This document shows, in pieces, positions 36,800-45,856 of a stretch of 64,000 nucleotides of DNA. The notes beneath the pieces were generated by a model, which worked only from the letters and a program-made list of their open reading frames with translations, was not told the origin of the DNA and did not search any database. The DNA is from Brevibacterium permense (GTDB lineage Bacteria; Actinomycetota; Actinomycetes; Actinomycetales; Brevibacteriaceae), in the NCBI RefSeq assembly GCF_013280495.1, contig NZ_JABSSX010000006.1, positions 124,001-188,000 of the forward strand. Reading direction: 5' to 3'. The translations under genes and the position numbers were made by a program. Each line of letters opens with the position of its first letter. The first letter of the stretch is position 1.

Positions 36800-36959
36800 C
36801 CTGAGACCCATGCGGCCTTGAGCGGTCGAGGCCCGCGACAATGGAGACCGCGCCGACTGATTCCGGCGCGCTCACCGACACACTGACACCACCGGAAGAG
36901 TCCGGGAACTCGAGTGCCGGCGGCCCGAACGGCGGCACTCAAAGGAGGACGGAAGAACC

Positions 36960-38102
36960 ATGGATCAGCCGATCATCTTGCTCATCGTCGCGGCGATCGT
37001 GTTCGCTCTCGTCGTCGGCGTGGGCATCTCGCTGCGCGTCAATGCGCGCAAGAAGGGCCTCGATGACAGGCGCGGCATCGATGCGGAGGTCACCGGTGAG
37101 CTGAGCATCGATGACGTCGCCGAGGCGGTCGAGAAGGACAAGGCCGAAGCGCGCGGTTCCGAGGTTCCCACCGAACCGGCCAGCCGCCTCGTCCGCCTGC
37201 GTGAGCGCCTGGCGAAGTCGAACAGCGGGCTCGGGCGCGGATTGCTCAACCTCCTCTCCCGTGACAATCTCGACGAGTCCGCCTGGGAGGAGATCGAGGA
37301 TACGCTCATCCTCGCCGACGTCGGCGTCGAACCGACGACCGAGCTCGTCGACCGCCTGCGCGAACGCGTCAAGGTGCTCGGCACCCGGGATCCCGAAGAG
37401 GTCCGCGGGCTGCTGCGCGAAGAGCTCATCAAACTCGTCGATCCGACGATGGACCGCTCGCTCGCCGATACCGGCAAGGACGGTGACCCCTCCGTCATCC
37501 TCGTCGTCGGGGTCAACGGTGCCGGGAAGACGACGACGGTGGGCAAGATCGCCCGTGTGCTCGTCGCCGAGGACAAGTCAGTTCTGCTCGGCGCCGCGGA
37601 CACCTTCCGCGCCGCCGCGGCCGAACAGCTGTCCACATGGGGTGAACGCGTCGGCGTCGAAACCGTGCGCAAGGAAGAAGGCGCCGATCCCGCCTCGGTG
37701 GCCTACTCGGCCGTCGAGAAGGGACAGGCCGACGGTTCCGACGTCGTCCTCATCGACACCGCCGGACGTCTGCAGAACAAACGCGGACTCATGGACGAAC
37801 TCGGCAAGGTCAAACGAGTGGCCACCCGACCGCTGGGGGAGGGCCACGAGATCGACGAGGTGCTCCTCGTCCTCGACGCGACCACCGGTCAGAACGGCAT
37901 GCAGCAGGCGAAGGTCTTCGCCGAGGCGGTCGACATCACCGGAATCGTGCTCACCAAGCTCGACGGCACCGCGAAGGGCGGAATCGTCGTCGCCGTCCAG
38001 CGTGAACTCGGGGTGCCGGTCAAACTCATCGGCCTCGGCGAAGGCGCGGACGACCTGGCCCCATTCACCGCCGAAGGGTTCGTCGACGCCCTGCTCGACT
38101 GA
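36960..38102 (+). CDS. ftsY: Signal recognition particle receptor FtsY
   Basis: 380 residues. An N-terminal membrane helix (PIILLIVAAIVFALVVGV) replaces the long acidic A domain of proteobacteria, as usual in actinobacteria. The NG domain has GVNGAGKTTTVGK near residue 184, DTFRAAAAEQL, DTAGRLQNK and TKLDGTAKGG. It docks Ffh-ribosome complexes to the membrane. AAAGGAGGA precedes the ATG. Confidence 0.96.
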   Translation: MDQPIILLIVAAIVFALVVGVGISLRVNARKKGLDDRRGIDAEVTGELSIDDVAEAVEKDKAEARGSEVPTEPASRLVRLRERLAKSNSGLGRGLLNLLSRDNLDESAWEEIEDTLILADVGVEPTTELVDRLRERVKVLGTRDPEEVRGLLREELIKLVDPTMDRSLADTGKDGDPSVILVVGVNGAGKTTTVGKIARVLVAEDKSVLLGAADTFRAAAAEQLSTWGERVGVETVRKEEGADPASVAYSAVEKGQADGSDVVLIDTAGRLQNKRGLMDELGKVKRVATRPLGEGHEIDEVLLVLDATTGQNGMQQAKVFAEAVDITGIVLTKLDGTAKGGIVVAVQRELGVPVKLIGLGEGADDLAPFTAEGFVDALLD

Positions 38103-38164
38103 GGGCTGATTGAACGCTCAGCAGTCCCGACGGCAGTGTCGCGCAACTGACCCCGCGCATTCTT

Positions 38165-38209
38165 CGAGCCTGGTCTCACCCGCATATTCGCAGGGTGAGA
38201 CCAGGCTCG
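38165..38209 (+). terminator. Terminator after ftsY
   Basis: A perfect 17-bp stem: CGAGCCTGGTCTCACCC (38165-38181) with 38193-38209, loop 11 nt. It starts 63 nt past the ftsY stop and separates ftsY from the amt control region. No T-run follows. Confidence 0.7.
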
Positions 38210-38242
38210 TCACATTCCGGAAACATTGACGACTCACCACTG

Positions 38243-38290
38243 TGACATGCGTCATGCAGACTATGTCTGCCCGGTTCGATTCGGAACCGG
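38243..38290 (+). promoter_or_regulatory. Cluster of three palindromes upstream of amt
   Basis: TGACATGCGTCA (38243-38254), GCAGAC-TAT-GTCTGC (38256-38270) and CCGGTTC-GATTCG-GAACCGG (38271-38290) follow one another within 48 bp and end 21 nt before the amt ATG. Ammonium transporter genes in actinobacteria are controlled by AmtR or GlnR; I cannot match these repeats firmly to either consensus. The last one may instead be an mRNA hairpin. Confidence 0.45.
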
Positions 38291-38311
38291 CCGAGACACG
38301 AAAGAGACGAC

Positions 38312-39532
38312 ATGGAACTCGATGCAGTGAATGTATGGATGATGGTCGCCGCGGGGTTGGTGCTGCTCATGACCCCCGGGGTGGCGTTCTTCTACGGAGG
38401 AATGACGCGGATCACCTCGGCGATCAATATGATGATGATGGTCTTCTCCGCGATGGCCGTCGGTGGACTCGTCTGGGTCCTCTTCGGCTACGGACTGAGC
38501 TCCGGTGACTCGATCGCCGGAATCGTCGGCAACCCGCTGTCCGAACTCGGACTCACCGGCTCGGTCGCGAACGACCCGGCCTCGCTGATCTCCATCGGCT
38601 ACGGTTCGACGTTCGCGATGATCGCGATCGCCCTCATCGCCGGCGCGGTCGCCGACCGGGCGAAGTTCTCCACCTGGCTGGTCTTCTCCGCCGCGTGGGT
38701 GACCCTCGTCTACTGCCCCCTGGCGTTCATGGTCTGGGGAGACGGACTGCTCAGCGAATCCGGTGCGATCGGCAGTCTGTTCGGGCCGGCCATCGACTTC
38801 GCCGGAGGCACGGTCGTCCACATCAATGCCGGCATCTCCGCCCTCGTGCTCGTCGTCGTCATGGGGCGTCGCGCCCGCTTCTCGACCCCGCACAAGCCGC
38901 ACAACATCCCGATCACCGTGCTTGGTGCGGCCCTGCTGTGGTTCGGCTGGTTCGGCTTCAACGGCGGTGCCGCCACCACCATCGAACAGGGCGGACTCAT
39001 CTGGATCAACACGCTGGCAGCACCTGCCGCCGGCATGATCACCTGGATCATGATCGAACGCCTGCGGGCCTCGCGACCGAGCAGCATCGGCAGCGTCTCG
39101 GGAGCGATCGCCGGCCTCGTCGCGATCACCCCGGCGTGTGCGAACGTCGATCCCTATGCGGCCATCCTCATCGGAATCGCGGCAGGCGCCGGTGCGATCT
39201 TCGCCGTCGAAGCGAAGAACCGTCTGCGCTATGACGATGCGCTCGATGTCGTGGCCGTCCACCTCGTCGCCGGAATCATCGGCACCGTGATGATCGGGTT
39301 CTTCGCCTTCCCGAACGAAGACGGACCGGCCGGCCTCTTCTACGGAGGCGGACTCGAACTCCTCGTTGCACAGGTGCTCGCCTGTCTCGTGGCCATCGTC
39401 TTCGCCGGTCTCGTCACGCTCGCGATCTCCCTGGTCCTGCGCTCGACGATGGGGCTGCGGATCGACCCGCGGGAGGAACTCGAGGGAATCGACACCTTCG
39501 AACACGCCGAGCAGGCCTACTCGTTCCGGTGA
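38312..39532 (+). CDS. amt: Ammonium transporter
   Basis: 406 residues, about 11 membrane helices. Typical blocks: FFYGGMTRITSAINMMMM, FAGGTVVHINAGISALVL with the first pore histidine, ALLWFGWFGFNGGAA and the late DVVAVHLVAGIIGT with the second pore histidine. The C-terminal tail (RSTMGLRIDPREELEGID) is short and contains the region regulated by PII proteins. No glnK follows, which is the common partner; it must be elsewhere. Confidence 0.94.
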   Translation: MELDAVNVWMMVAAGLVLLMTPGVAFFYGGMTRITSAINMMMMVFSAMAVGGLVWVLFGYGLSSGDSIAGIVGNPLSELGLTGSVANDPASLISIGYGSTFAMIAIALIAGAVADRAKFSTWLVFSAAWVTLVYCPLAFMVWGDGLLSESGAIGSLFGPAIDFAGGTVVHINAGISALVLVVVMGRRARFSTPHKPHNIPITVLGAALLWFGWFGFNGGAATTIEQGGLIWINTLAAPAAGMITWIMIERLRASRPSSIGSVSGAIAGLVAITPACANVDPYAAILIGIAAGAGAIFAVEAKNRLRYDDALDVVAVHLVAGIIGTVMIGFFAFPNEDGPAGLFYGGGLELLVAQVLACLVAIVFAGLVTLAISLVLRSTMGLRIDPREELEGIDTFEHAEQAYSFR

Positions 39533-39544
39533 CCCCAACAGACG

Positions 39545-39587
39545 CCCGTTCACGCGGCCGGTGGGTCTCGCCGGCCGCGTGAACGGG
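39545..39587 (+). terminator. Terminator after amt
   Basis: CCCGTTCACGCGGCCGG (39545-39561) pairs perfectly with 39571-39587 over 17 bp, loop 9 nt, starting 12 nt past the amt stop. Confidence 0.75.
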
Positions 39588-39611
39588 GGAGAGTGCGACG
39601 TCGTGCTCATT

Positions 39612-39656
39612 GATCGCCTCGGCAGGGTGGAAGCAGACCACCCCGCCGAGGCGATC
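39612..39656. other. Second long hairpin between amt and ffh
   Basis: GATCGCCTCGGC (39612-39623) pairs with 39645-39656, and inside it GGGTGG (39625-39630) pairs with CCACCC (39638-39643), giving an almost continuous stem. It stands 24 nt after the amt terminator and ~185 nt before ffh. It could be a back-up terminator or part of the ffh leader region. Confidence 0.55.
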
Positions 39657-39840
39657 GGCCGTTCCGAGTGCAGGTGAAGCATTTGTGCCGCCTCGTCGTT
39701 CGGCAATTGACGAATACGGGAAGGCCAGCGCCACCTCGGTGAGGGTTCACGGGGCATTAACAGCACTCTTGGTTTCAGCCCGGCACGGATGAGTTGCTAG
39801 TCTAGAGAGTCGACCAAACCATCGTGAAGAAGGCTTGTAC

Positions 39841-41451
39841 GTGTTTAACTCTCTGTCCGACAGGCTCACCGCGACTTTCAAGAATCTGCGCGGGAAGGGC
39901 CGGCTGTCCGAAGCCGACGTCGATGCCACCATTCGTGAGATCAGACGTGCCCTGCTCGACGCCGACGTCGCCCTGCCTGTCGTGCGTGCCTTCACCGGCC
40001 GGATCCGCGAGCGGGCGCTGTCCGAGGAGGTCTCGGGCGCACTCAACCCCGGCCAGCAGGTCGTCAAGATCGTCAACGACGAACTCGTCGGCATCCTCGG
40101 CGGCCAGACCCGTCGCCTCAACTTCGCCAAGCGTCCGCCGACGGTCATCATGCTCGCCGGCCTCCAGGGTGCAGGTAAGACCACCCTGGCCGGAAAGCTC
40201 GCCCACTGGCTGAAGTCCGAGGGCCATCGGCCGATGCTCGTCGCGGCCGACCTGCAGCGTCCCAACGCCGTCAACCAGCTCCAGATCGTCGGCGAGCGTG
40301 CCGGTGCCGTGGTCTACGCCCCGGAACCGGGCAATGGCGTCGGTGATCCGATCCAGGTCGCCACCGACTCGATCGAGGTCGCGAAGTCCAAACTCCACGA
40401 CGTCGTCATCGTCGATACGGCCGGCCGCCTCGGCATCGACGAGGAGCTTATGCAGCAGGCCGCGGACATCCGCAGCGCGGTCAACCCCGACGAAGTCCTC
40501 TTCGTCATCGACGCGATGATCGGTCAGGACGCGGTGAAGACCGCCGAGGCGTTCCTCGACGGCGTCGACTTCACCGGCGTCGTGCTCTCGAAGCTCGACG
40601 GCGACTCCCGCGGTGGTGCCGCGCTGTCCGTCGCAGAGGTGACCGGAAAGCCGATCATGTTCGCCTCCACGGGCGAATCGATGAAGGACTTCGAGCAGTT
40701 CCATCCGGACCGGATGGCCGATCGGATCCTCGATATGGGCGACATCATGACGCTCATCGAGCAGGCCGAGAAGAACTTCGACGAAAAAGAGACCGAGAAG
40801 CTCAAGAAGAAGGTCGAATCTGGTGAGGACTTCGACCTCAACGACTTCCTCACGCAGATGGCGGGCCTGAAGAAGATGGGCTCGATGAAGAAGATGCTGG
40901 GCATGATGCCCGGCATGAGCCAGTACAAGGAGCAGCTGGCGAACTTCGACGAGCGTGAGGTCGACCGGGTCGAAGCGATTGTGAGATCGATGACACCGCA
41001 GGAACGTTCCGACCCGAAGATCCTCAACGGCTCCCGTCGCGCTCGCATCGCCAAGGGCGCCGGCACCACGGTCACCGCGGTCAACCAGCTCATGGAGCGC
41101 TTCACCCAAGCGCAGAAGATGATGCGGTCGATGACCCGCGGCGGCGGAATGCCCGGAATGCCCGGTGGCGGAGGTATGCCGCAGATGCCCGGAATGGGCG
41201 GAATGCCTGGTGCCGCAGGTGGTAAGAAGAAGAAACCCGCAGGGAAGAAGAAGGGCCGCAAGGGCGGTCAGTCGGGCAACCCGGCCAAGCGTGCGCAGGA
41301 GGCGCAGGCGCTGGCGGACAAGAAGGCGGGCAAGACCCAGGACCCGGTCGGCTCGGCCTTCGGCGGAGTCGATCTGGGCAAGGACGAGGACTTCGATCCG
41401 GCGAATCTGCCCAAGGGCTTCGGCGGAATCTTCCCAGGTGGCAAGAAGTAG
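39841..41451 (+). CDS. ffh: Signal recognition particle protein Ffh
   Basis: 536 residues from a GTG at 39841, preceded by GAAGAAGG. The GTPase domain has GLQGAGKTT (from about Gly107), DLQRPNAV, VDTAGRLGID and SKLDGDSRGG. The methionine-rich M domain binds signal peptides and 4.5S RNA (GSMKKMLGMMPGM). The C-terminal GGMPGMPGGGGMPQMPGMGG stretch and a Lys-rich segment extend it. Partner of FtsY at 36960. TAGTCT at 39798-39803 is a -10 candidate. Confidence 0.96.
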   Translation: MFNSLSDRLTATFKNLRGKGRLSEADVDATIREIRRALLDADVALPVVRAFTGRIRERALSEEVSGALNPGQQVVKIVNDELVGILGGQTRRLNFAKRPPTVIMLAGLQGAGKTTLAGKLAHWLKSEGHRPMLVAADLQRPNAVNQLQIVGERAGAVVYAPEPGNGVGDPIQVATDSIEVAKSKLHDVVIVDTAGRLGIDEELMQQAADIRSAVNPDEVLFVIDAMIGQDAVKTAEAFLDGVDFTGVVLSKLDGDSRGGAALSVAEVTGKPIMFASTGESMKDFEQFHPDRMADRILDMGDIMTLIEQAEKNFDEKETEKLKKKVESGEDFDLNDFLTQMAGLKKMGSMKKMLGMMPGMSQYKEQLANFDEREVDRVEAIVRSMTPQERSDPKILNGSRRARIAKGAGTTVTAVNQLMERFTQAQKMMRSMTRGGGMPGMPGGGGMPQMPGMGGMPGAAGGKKKKPAGKKKGRKGGQSGNPAKRAQEAQALADKKAGKTQDPVGSAFGGVDLGKDEDFDPANLPKGFGGIFPGGKK

Positions 41452-41608
41452 AGCCTTCTGGCACAATTGACTCTTGTACTTTTGCTCTCGGTCCGGGCCC
41501 TCTCATCCGCGCCGAAGTGATAGTCCGAGCCGCGGCTTCCAGCAGATCAACCCCACGATTCTTCTGGTACAGCTGTGCACACAGAACACAAAAGGAGACA
41601 CCACTAAA

Positions 41609-42040
41609 GTGGCAGTCAAAATTCGTCTGACCCGCATGGGCAAGATCCGTGCACCCTTCTACCGCGTCGTCGTCGCTGACTCGAAGACTCGTCGTGACGG
41701 TAAGGCCATCGAACAGATCGGCATCTACCACCCGACCCGTGAGCCTTCGGTCATCGAGATCGATTCCGAGCGCGCGCAGTACTGGCTCGGCGTCGGCGCA
41801 CAGCCGAGCGACCAGGTCAAGGCTCTGCTCAAGCTCACCGGCGACTGGCAGAAGTTCAAGGGCGAAGGTGAAGCGGTCAACACCGTGAAGCCGCAGCCTG
41901 AGAAGGAATCCTACGTGGCCCCGAACGCCGAATCGGTGATCAAGGAAGCCATCACGCAGAAGGGCGGCAAGTCCGCTGAAGCTGCCGAGGAAGCAGCCGA
42001 AGCCGCACCTGAGGCCGCTGAAGAAAGCGCTGAAGCCTGA
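41609..42040 (+). CDS. rpsP: 30S ribosomal protein S16
   Basis: 143 residues from GTG 41609 after [31 protein letters not shown] is S16 ([18 protein letters not shown]). Beyond residue ~100 there is an alanine/glutamate-rich tail ([21 protein letters not shown], in part), an extension common in actinobacterial S16. khpA begins 1 nt after the stop. Confidence 0.95.
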   Translation: MAVKIRLTRMGKIRAPFYRVVVADSKTRRDGKAIEQIGIYHPTREPSVIEIDSERAQYWLGVGAQPSDQVKALLKLTGDWQKFKGEGEAVNTVKPQPEKESYVAPNAESVIKEAITQKGGKSAEAAEEAAEAAPEAAEESAEA

Positions 42041-42041
42041 G

Positions 42042-42272
42042 ATGTTGCCTGATTCGCTCGAACATCTGGTCCGCGGAATCGTCGATCATCCCGACGACGT
42101 CTTCGTTCGTTCGCGTTCTTCGCAGCGCGGCACGACCCTCGAGGTCCGGGTTCACCCCGAGGACCTCGGCCGGGTCATCGGCCGTGCAGGCAGGACCGCC
42201 AAGGCCCTGCGCACCGTGATGAACTCGCTGGCCGGCCGTGAGTCGGTGCGAGTGGACCTCATCGAGGCGTAA
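42042..42272 (+). CDS. khpA: KH-domain RNA-binding protein KhpA
   Basis: 76 residues, a single KH domain with GxxG motif in GRVIGRAGRTAKALRTVM. It lies between rpsP and rimM as in most Gram-positive bacteria. KhpA binds RNA, often with KhpB, and affects cell division in some species. Confidence 0.92.
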   Translation: MLPDSLEHLVRGIVDHPDDVFVRSRSSQRGTTLEVRVHPEDLGRVIGRAGRTAKALRTVMNSLAGRESVRVDLIEA

Positions 42273-42283
42273 TTCCAACATCT

Positions 42284-42321
42284 GAGAGGGGATGCAGCGC
42301 ACATGCGCTGCGTCCCCTCTC
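42284..42321 (+). terminator. Terminator after khpA
   Basis: GAGAGGGGATGCAGCGC (42284-42300) pairs with 42305-42321 over 17 bp with one G-T pair and a 4-nt loop. It starts 11 nt past the khpA stop. TACACT near 42346 could be the -10 of a new promoter for rimM. Confidence 0.75.
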
Positions 42322-42452
42322 GTGCATTCACTTAACCGTCGCCGACTACACTGGTGGCTGAGCACGGCGGCCCGCCGTACGACCGCAGAAGCGCAGTCAC
42401 CTCAGTGCAGGGCCGGCCGAACAGACAGCGACAGCAGACTTCGAGGAGCAGT

Positions 42453-42953
42453 ATGGACACGGTGATCGCCCGGCTGGGCAAGCCGCACGGAATCAAGGGC
42501 GAGTTCACCGTCGAGGTGCGCACCGACCGACCCGAGGACCGGCTCAATCCAGGGGCGACCTTCGCCACGGATCCCGATATCGGAGAGCTGACGCTGAAGT
42601 CGGCGAGGTGGCACCGCGATCGCCTGCTCCTGGCATTCGACGAGGTCCCCGACCGCAACCGCGCCGAGGAGATCCGCAACACCCTCATCCTCGCCGAGGC
42701 GGATGAGGACGAAGACGAAACCGACGCCTGGTACCTCGACGACCTCATCGGCCTCAAGGTCTATGAGAATGACGCCCTCGTAGGCGAGATCGTCGACGTC
42801 ACGAACGGGACCGCCCAGGATCTGCTCCACATGAAGCACACCGCCGGTCACGTTGTGCTCATCCCCTTCGTCACCGAGATCGTGCCCGATGTCGACATCG
42901 ACTCAGGACGCGTCACCGTCACCCCGCCCGCCGGCCTCTTCGACGCCGAGTGA
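42453..42953 (+). CDS. rimM: 16S rRNA processing protein RimM
   Basis: 166 residues from ATG 42453 after [28 protein letters not shown] marks the N-terminal RimM domain; [20 protein letters not shown] begins the C-terminal PRC barrel; [14 protein letters not shown] ends it. Needed for 30S head maturation with S19. Stop overlaps the trmD GTG by 4 nt. Confidence 0.94.
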   Translation: MDTVIARLGKPHGIKGEFTVEVRTDRPEDRLNPGATFATDPDIGELTLKSARWHRDRLLLAFDEVPDRNRAEEIRNTLILAEADEDEDETDAWYLDDLIGLKVYENDALVGEIVDVTNGTAQDLLHMKHTAGHVVLIPFVTEIVPDVDIDSGRVTVTPPAGLFDAE

Positions 42954-43873
42954 GCGGACCGTTCCCGATGAATGGCAGCGACACTCCCACCGAGGCTATC
43001 GCAACGGACCCGGTGACCCAGGGTGCGACCCCCGCCGCGGCGGGCGGACCGCAGATGTCGATCGATATCGTGTCGATCTTCCCCGAATATCTCGCCGGAC
43101 TGCAGCTCTCGCTCATCGGCAAGGCCGTCGATCGTGGTCAGCTGAGCCTCGGCGTCCACGACCTGCGGGACTTCACCTTCGACCGGCACAACACCGTCGA
43201 TGACTCGCCCTATGGCGGGGGAGCGGGAATGGTCATGAAGGCCGAACCCTGGGCGCTGGCTCTCGAGCACATCCTCGCGGAACGCGGCAGCGCTGCGGTG
43301 GGTGAAGGTGCGGACGGTGCTCGGACCGCCGGTCCGGCAGCCGGAGGCAAGCCGACGCTCATCGTGCCCAGCCCCGCCGGGCAGGTGTTCGACCAGCGCA
43401 TCGCCGAGGATCTCGCCGCCCGCGACCACCTCGTCTTCGCCTGCGGACGCTACGAAGGAATCGACCAGCGAGTCATCGATTGGGCCGGGGAGCACTTCGA
43501 CCTGCTGCCCATGAGCATCGGCGACTATGTCCTCAACGGCGGTGAAGTCGCCTCGATGGTGATGATCGAAGCGGTCAGCCGCCTCATCCCCGGCGTCATC
43601 GGAAACCCCGAGTCGCTGACCGAGGAGAGCCACGAAGACGGACTGCTCGAATACCCGATCTATACGAAGCCGGCGTCCTGGCGCGGACGCAAAGTGCCCG
43701 AGATCCTGCTCAGCGGCAACCACGCCGCGATCGCCAGGTGGCGACGTGACCGACGTCTCGAACGCACCGCGGATGTCAGACCGGATCTGCTTGAGAAGCT
43801 CGATGACCTGAGCAAAGACGACCTGGCGGCGCTCGAGCGGTTTGAGTCTGAGCGCTCAACCGTGACAGAATAG
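42950..43873 (+). CDS. trmD: tRNA (guanine37-N1)-methyltransferase
   Basis: SPOUT-class methyltransferase with [27 protein letters not shown] and [19 protein letters not shown]. The usual family N-terminus ([13 protein letters not shown]) is at residue 36 (ATG 43055). The GTG at 42950 overlaps rimM by GTGA and would add 35 residues with normal codon bias but no known homology; the true start may be either. An Ala/Gly-rich insertion (nt ~43290-43350) lies in the middle. Confidence 0.93.
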   Translation: MSGPFPMNGSDTPTEAIATDPVTQGATPAAAGGPQMSIDIVSIFPEYLAGLQLSLIGKAVDRGQLSLGVHDLRDFTFDRHNTVDDSPYGGGAGMVMKAEPWALALEHILAERGSAAVGEGADGARTAGPAAGGKPTLIVPSPAGQVFDQRIAEDLAARDHLVFACGRYEGIDQRVIDWAGEHFDLLPMSIGDYVLNGGEVASMVMIEAVSRLIPGVIGNPESLTEESHEDGLLEYPIYTKPASWRGRKVPEILLSGNHAAIARWRRDRRLERTADVRPDLLEKLDDLSKDDLAALERFESERSTVTE

Positions 43874-43888
43874 AGCGTCGCGTTTGTT

Positions 43889-43919
43889 GGCACTCACCTG
43901 CTTCAGGGGGATGAGTGCC
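43889..43919 (+). promoter_or_regulatory. Inverted repeat in the rplS leader
   Basis: GGCACTCA (43889-43896) and TGAGTGCC (43912-43919) pair perfectly around a 15-nt loop, 16 nt past the trmD stop and ~130 nt upstream of rplS. It may be a weak terminator for trmD or an L19 leader structure controlling rplS; I cannot match it to a known leader family. Confidence 0.4.
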
Positions 43920-44046
43920 CACGGTGGCCCGTCGCATCGAATCGGCGGGTCGACGGGGAGAGATCCCGACAGACGATCCAGTTACCGGTTCACCGGTCCG
44001 ATATGCGTGTCCTCGACCTGAAGCAGAGGCCACAGGAGATACCACA

Positions 44047-44388
44047 ATGCAGAAGCTCGATGTTGTAGATGCAGCCTCGCTGAAGTCTGACGTTCCCGAA
44101 TTCCGTCCGGGCGACACCCTCAACGTTCACGTCAAGGTGATCGAAGGTTCGCGCTCGCGTATCCAGGTCTTCAAGGGAATCGTCATCCGTCGCCAGGGCG
44201 ACGGCGTTCGCGAGACCTTCACCGTCCGTAAGATCAGCTTCGGCGTCGGTGTGGAGCGTACCTTCCCGGTGCACTCGCCCAACGTCGACAAGATCGAGGT
44301 CCTCACCCGCGGCGCCGTGCGTCGTGCGAAGCTGTACTACCTGCGCGAACTGCGCGGCAAGGCTGCTCGCATCCGCGAAAAGGCCTGA
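44047..44388 (+). CDS. rplS: 50S ribosomal protein L19
   Basis: 113 residues. [41 protein letters not shown] and [17 protein letters not shown] are diagnostic. CACAGGAGAT precedes the ATG. A UUCG hairpin follows 46 nt after the stop. Confidence 0.96.
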   Translation: MQKLDVVDAASLKSDVPEFRPGDTLNVHVKVIEGSRSRIQVFKGIVIRRQGDGVRETFTVRKISFGVGVERTFPVHSPNVDKIEVLTRGAVRRAKLYYLRELRGKAARIREKA

Positions 44389-44419
44389 TTTGCCCGGCAC
44401 TGTGGGAGATGATCACACG

Positions 44420-45043
44420 GTGCCGAACAGACATGAAGACGCGACCTTCGGGTCGCGTCTTCTGTCTTCGGCACGGTTCTGGAAGGCGATCGCGGCGATC
44501 GTCGTCGTCATCATCGTGCTCGGCGGATCGATCCGCGGATTCGTCATTCAGCGCTTCACCATTCCGAGTGCCTCGATGGAGCCGACGCTCAAGGTCGATG
44601 ACTCGATCACGGTGTGGCGCCCGGACGCCCTGCGCGGAGACCTCCAACGTGGAGACATCGTCGTCTTCGACGGCCGCGGATCGTTCGTCGACGATGCGCT
44701 GCCCACTCCTCTGCAGAAGATCGGTTCCTGGGTCGGACTCGGCCCTCGGGACGTCTACTACGTCAAACGCGTCATCGCCGTCGGCGGTGACAGCCTCGAA
44801 TGCTGCGACGCGAAGGGTCGGCTGCTGCTCAACGGCAAGCCGCTGAGCGAAGACTATGCGCCGACCCCCGCCTCGTCGGTGGAATTCTCCATCGAAGTCC
44901 CCGAAGGCACCATGTGGGTGATGGGCGACAACCGCAACGACTCCGCCGACTCCAGGTCGCTGCTGGGACGGCCCGGTGGGGGATTTATCCCCACCGACCG
45001 GATCGTCGGCCCCGTGATCGGGCACGGATCCTCGATCGACTGA
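44420..45043 (+). CDS. lepB: Signal peptidase I (first of two)
   Basis: About 207 residues if the GTG at 44420 is used; GTG 44402 and TTG 44390 are in-frame alternatives. One N-terminal helix (IAAIVVVIIVLGGSIRGF) is followed by the catalytic Ser52 in PSASMEPT and Lys116 in YVKRVIAVGGD, then VMGDNRNDSADS. It cleaves signal peptides outside the membrane. A terminator-like hairpin (44435-44462) lies within its first codons, so the real start could also be later. Confidence 0.88.
   Translation: MPNRHEDATFGSRLLSSARFWKAIAAIVVVIIVLGGSIRGFVIQRFTIPSASMEPTLKVDDSITVWRPDALRGDLQRGDIVVFDGRGSFVDDALPTPLQKIGSWVGLGPRDVYYVKRVIAVGGDSLECCDAKGRLLLNGKPLSEDYAPTPASSVEFSIEVPEGTMWVMGDNRNDSADSRSLLGRPGGGFIPTDRIVGPVIGHGSSID
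44435..44462 (+). terminator. UUCG hairpin at the start of lepB
   Basis: GAAGACGCGACC (44435-44446), loop TTCG, then GGTCGCGTCTTC (44451-44462): a perfect 12-bp stem with the very stable UUCG loop, followed by the pyrimidine-rich TGTCTTC. It is probably the terminator of rplS, yet lies inside the first codons of the signal peptidase reading frame. Confidence 0.65.
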
Positions 45044-45148
45044 GCGCACACACGGAACTGCGCTGAGGCTGAGTGTGCGGCGAGAGTCGTGCTGATACGC
45101 TCGGTTCAGTCCACAGCCGCAGTCCTGGTCCGATGTGAAAGCGAACGA

Positions 45149-45856
45149 ATGATAAGCGAATCCGAAGCTTCCCCGCCGCCCGCCTCGAAACGGTTCGCGC
45201 GCGGTCTGCTGGAGACCCTGGCGATCATCGTCGTCGCCCTGCTCATCTCGACGGCCCTGAAGACGTGGGTCGTCCGTTCTTTCTACATCCCGTCCGAATC
45301 CATGATGACCACTCTCCAGGTCGATGACCGAGTGCTCGTCAACCAGCTGGCTCACCGCTTCGGACCCGCCGACCGCGGCGACATCATCGTCTTCGACGAC
45401 CCGGACCATTGGCTCTCGGCCGCCGAGACCGCCGAATACACGCCCAACCCGGTCCTCGAATTCATCGGCTTGGCCCCGGCGGACTCGGGCAATCAGCTGA
45501 TCAAACGGGTCATCGGCGTCGGTGGCGACACGATCAGATGCTGTGACGCCGAAGGGCGCCTGCTGGTCAACGGCGAACCGATCGACGAAACCTACCTCGA
45601 TGAGGGCACCGCGCCCTCGGAGGTCGAGTTCGAAGTCACCGTGCCCGAAGGCCATTACTGGGTGATGGGTGACAACCGCAGCAACTCCGCTGACTCCCGG
45701 TACCACACAGACACCGACCCGTTCGTGTCCGAGGACGACGTTGTCGGCACCGTGTTCCTCATCAACTGGCCGTTCAAGCACTTCAGCTGGGTCTCCACAC
45801 CCGACAAGGTCTTCGCAGACGTGCCGGACACCGCCGAGGGACTCAGCGGGAACTGA
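45149..45856 (+). CDS. lepB: Signal peptidase I (second of two)
   Basis: 235 residues from ATG 45149. Helix LAIIVVALLISTALKTWVV, catalytic Ser51 in PSESMMTT, Lys119 in LIKRVIGVGGD, and YWVMGDNRSNSADSRYH. It is a paralogue of the gene just upstream, with a longer insert between the Ser and Lys regions. The stop overlaps the rnhB start by one base. Confidence 0.9.
   Translation: MISESEASPPPASKRFARGLLETLAIIVVALLISTALKTWVVRSFYIPSESMMTTLQVDDRVLVNQLAHRFGPADRGDIIVFDDPDHWLSAAETAEYTPNPVLEFIGLAPADSGNQLIKRVIGVGGDTIRCCDAEGRLLVNGEPIDETYLDEGTAPSEVEFEVTVPEGHYWVMGDNRSNSADSRYHTDTDPFVSEDDVVGTVFLINWPFKHFSWVSTPDKVFADVPDTAEGLSGN

Noticed and set aside
41102-41731. Long minus-strand frames opposite ffh, comM, smc and other genes
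   Set aside because: They are open because of the high G+C third positions of the real genes, have Arg/Ser/Pro-rich composition and no family marks.
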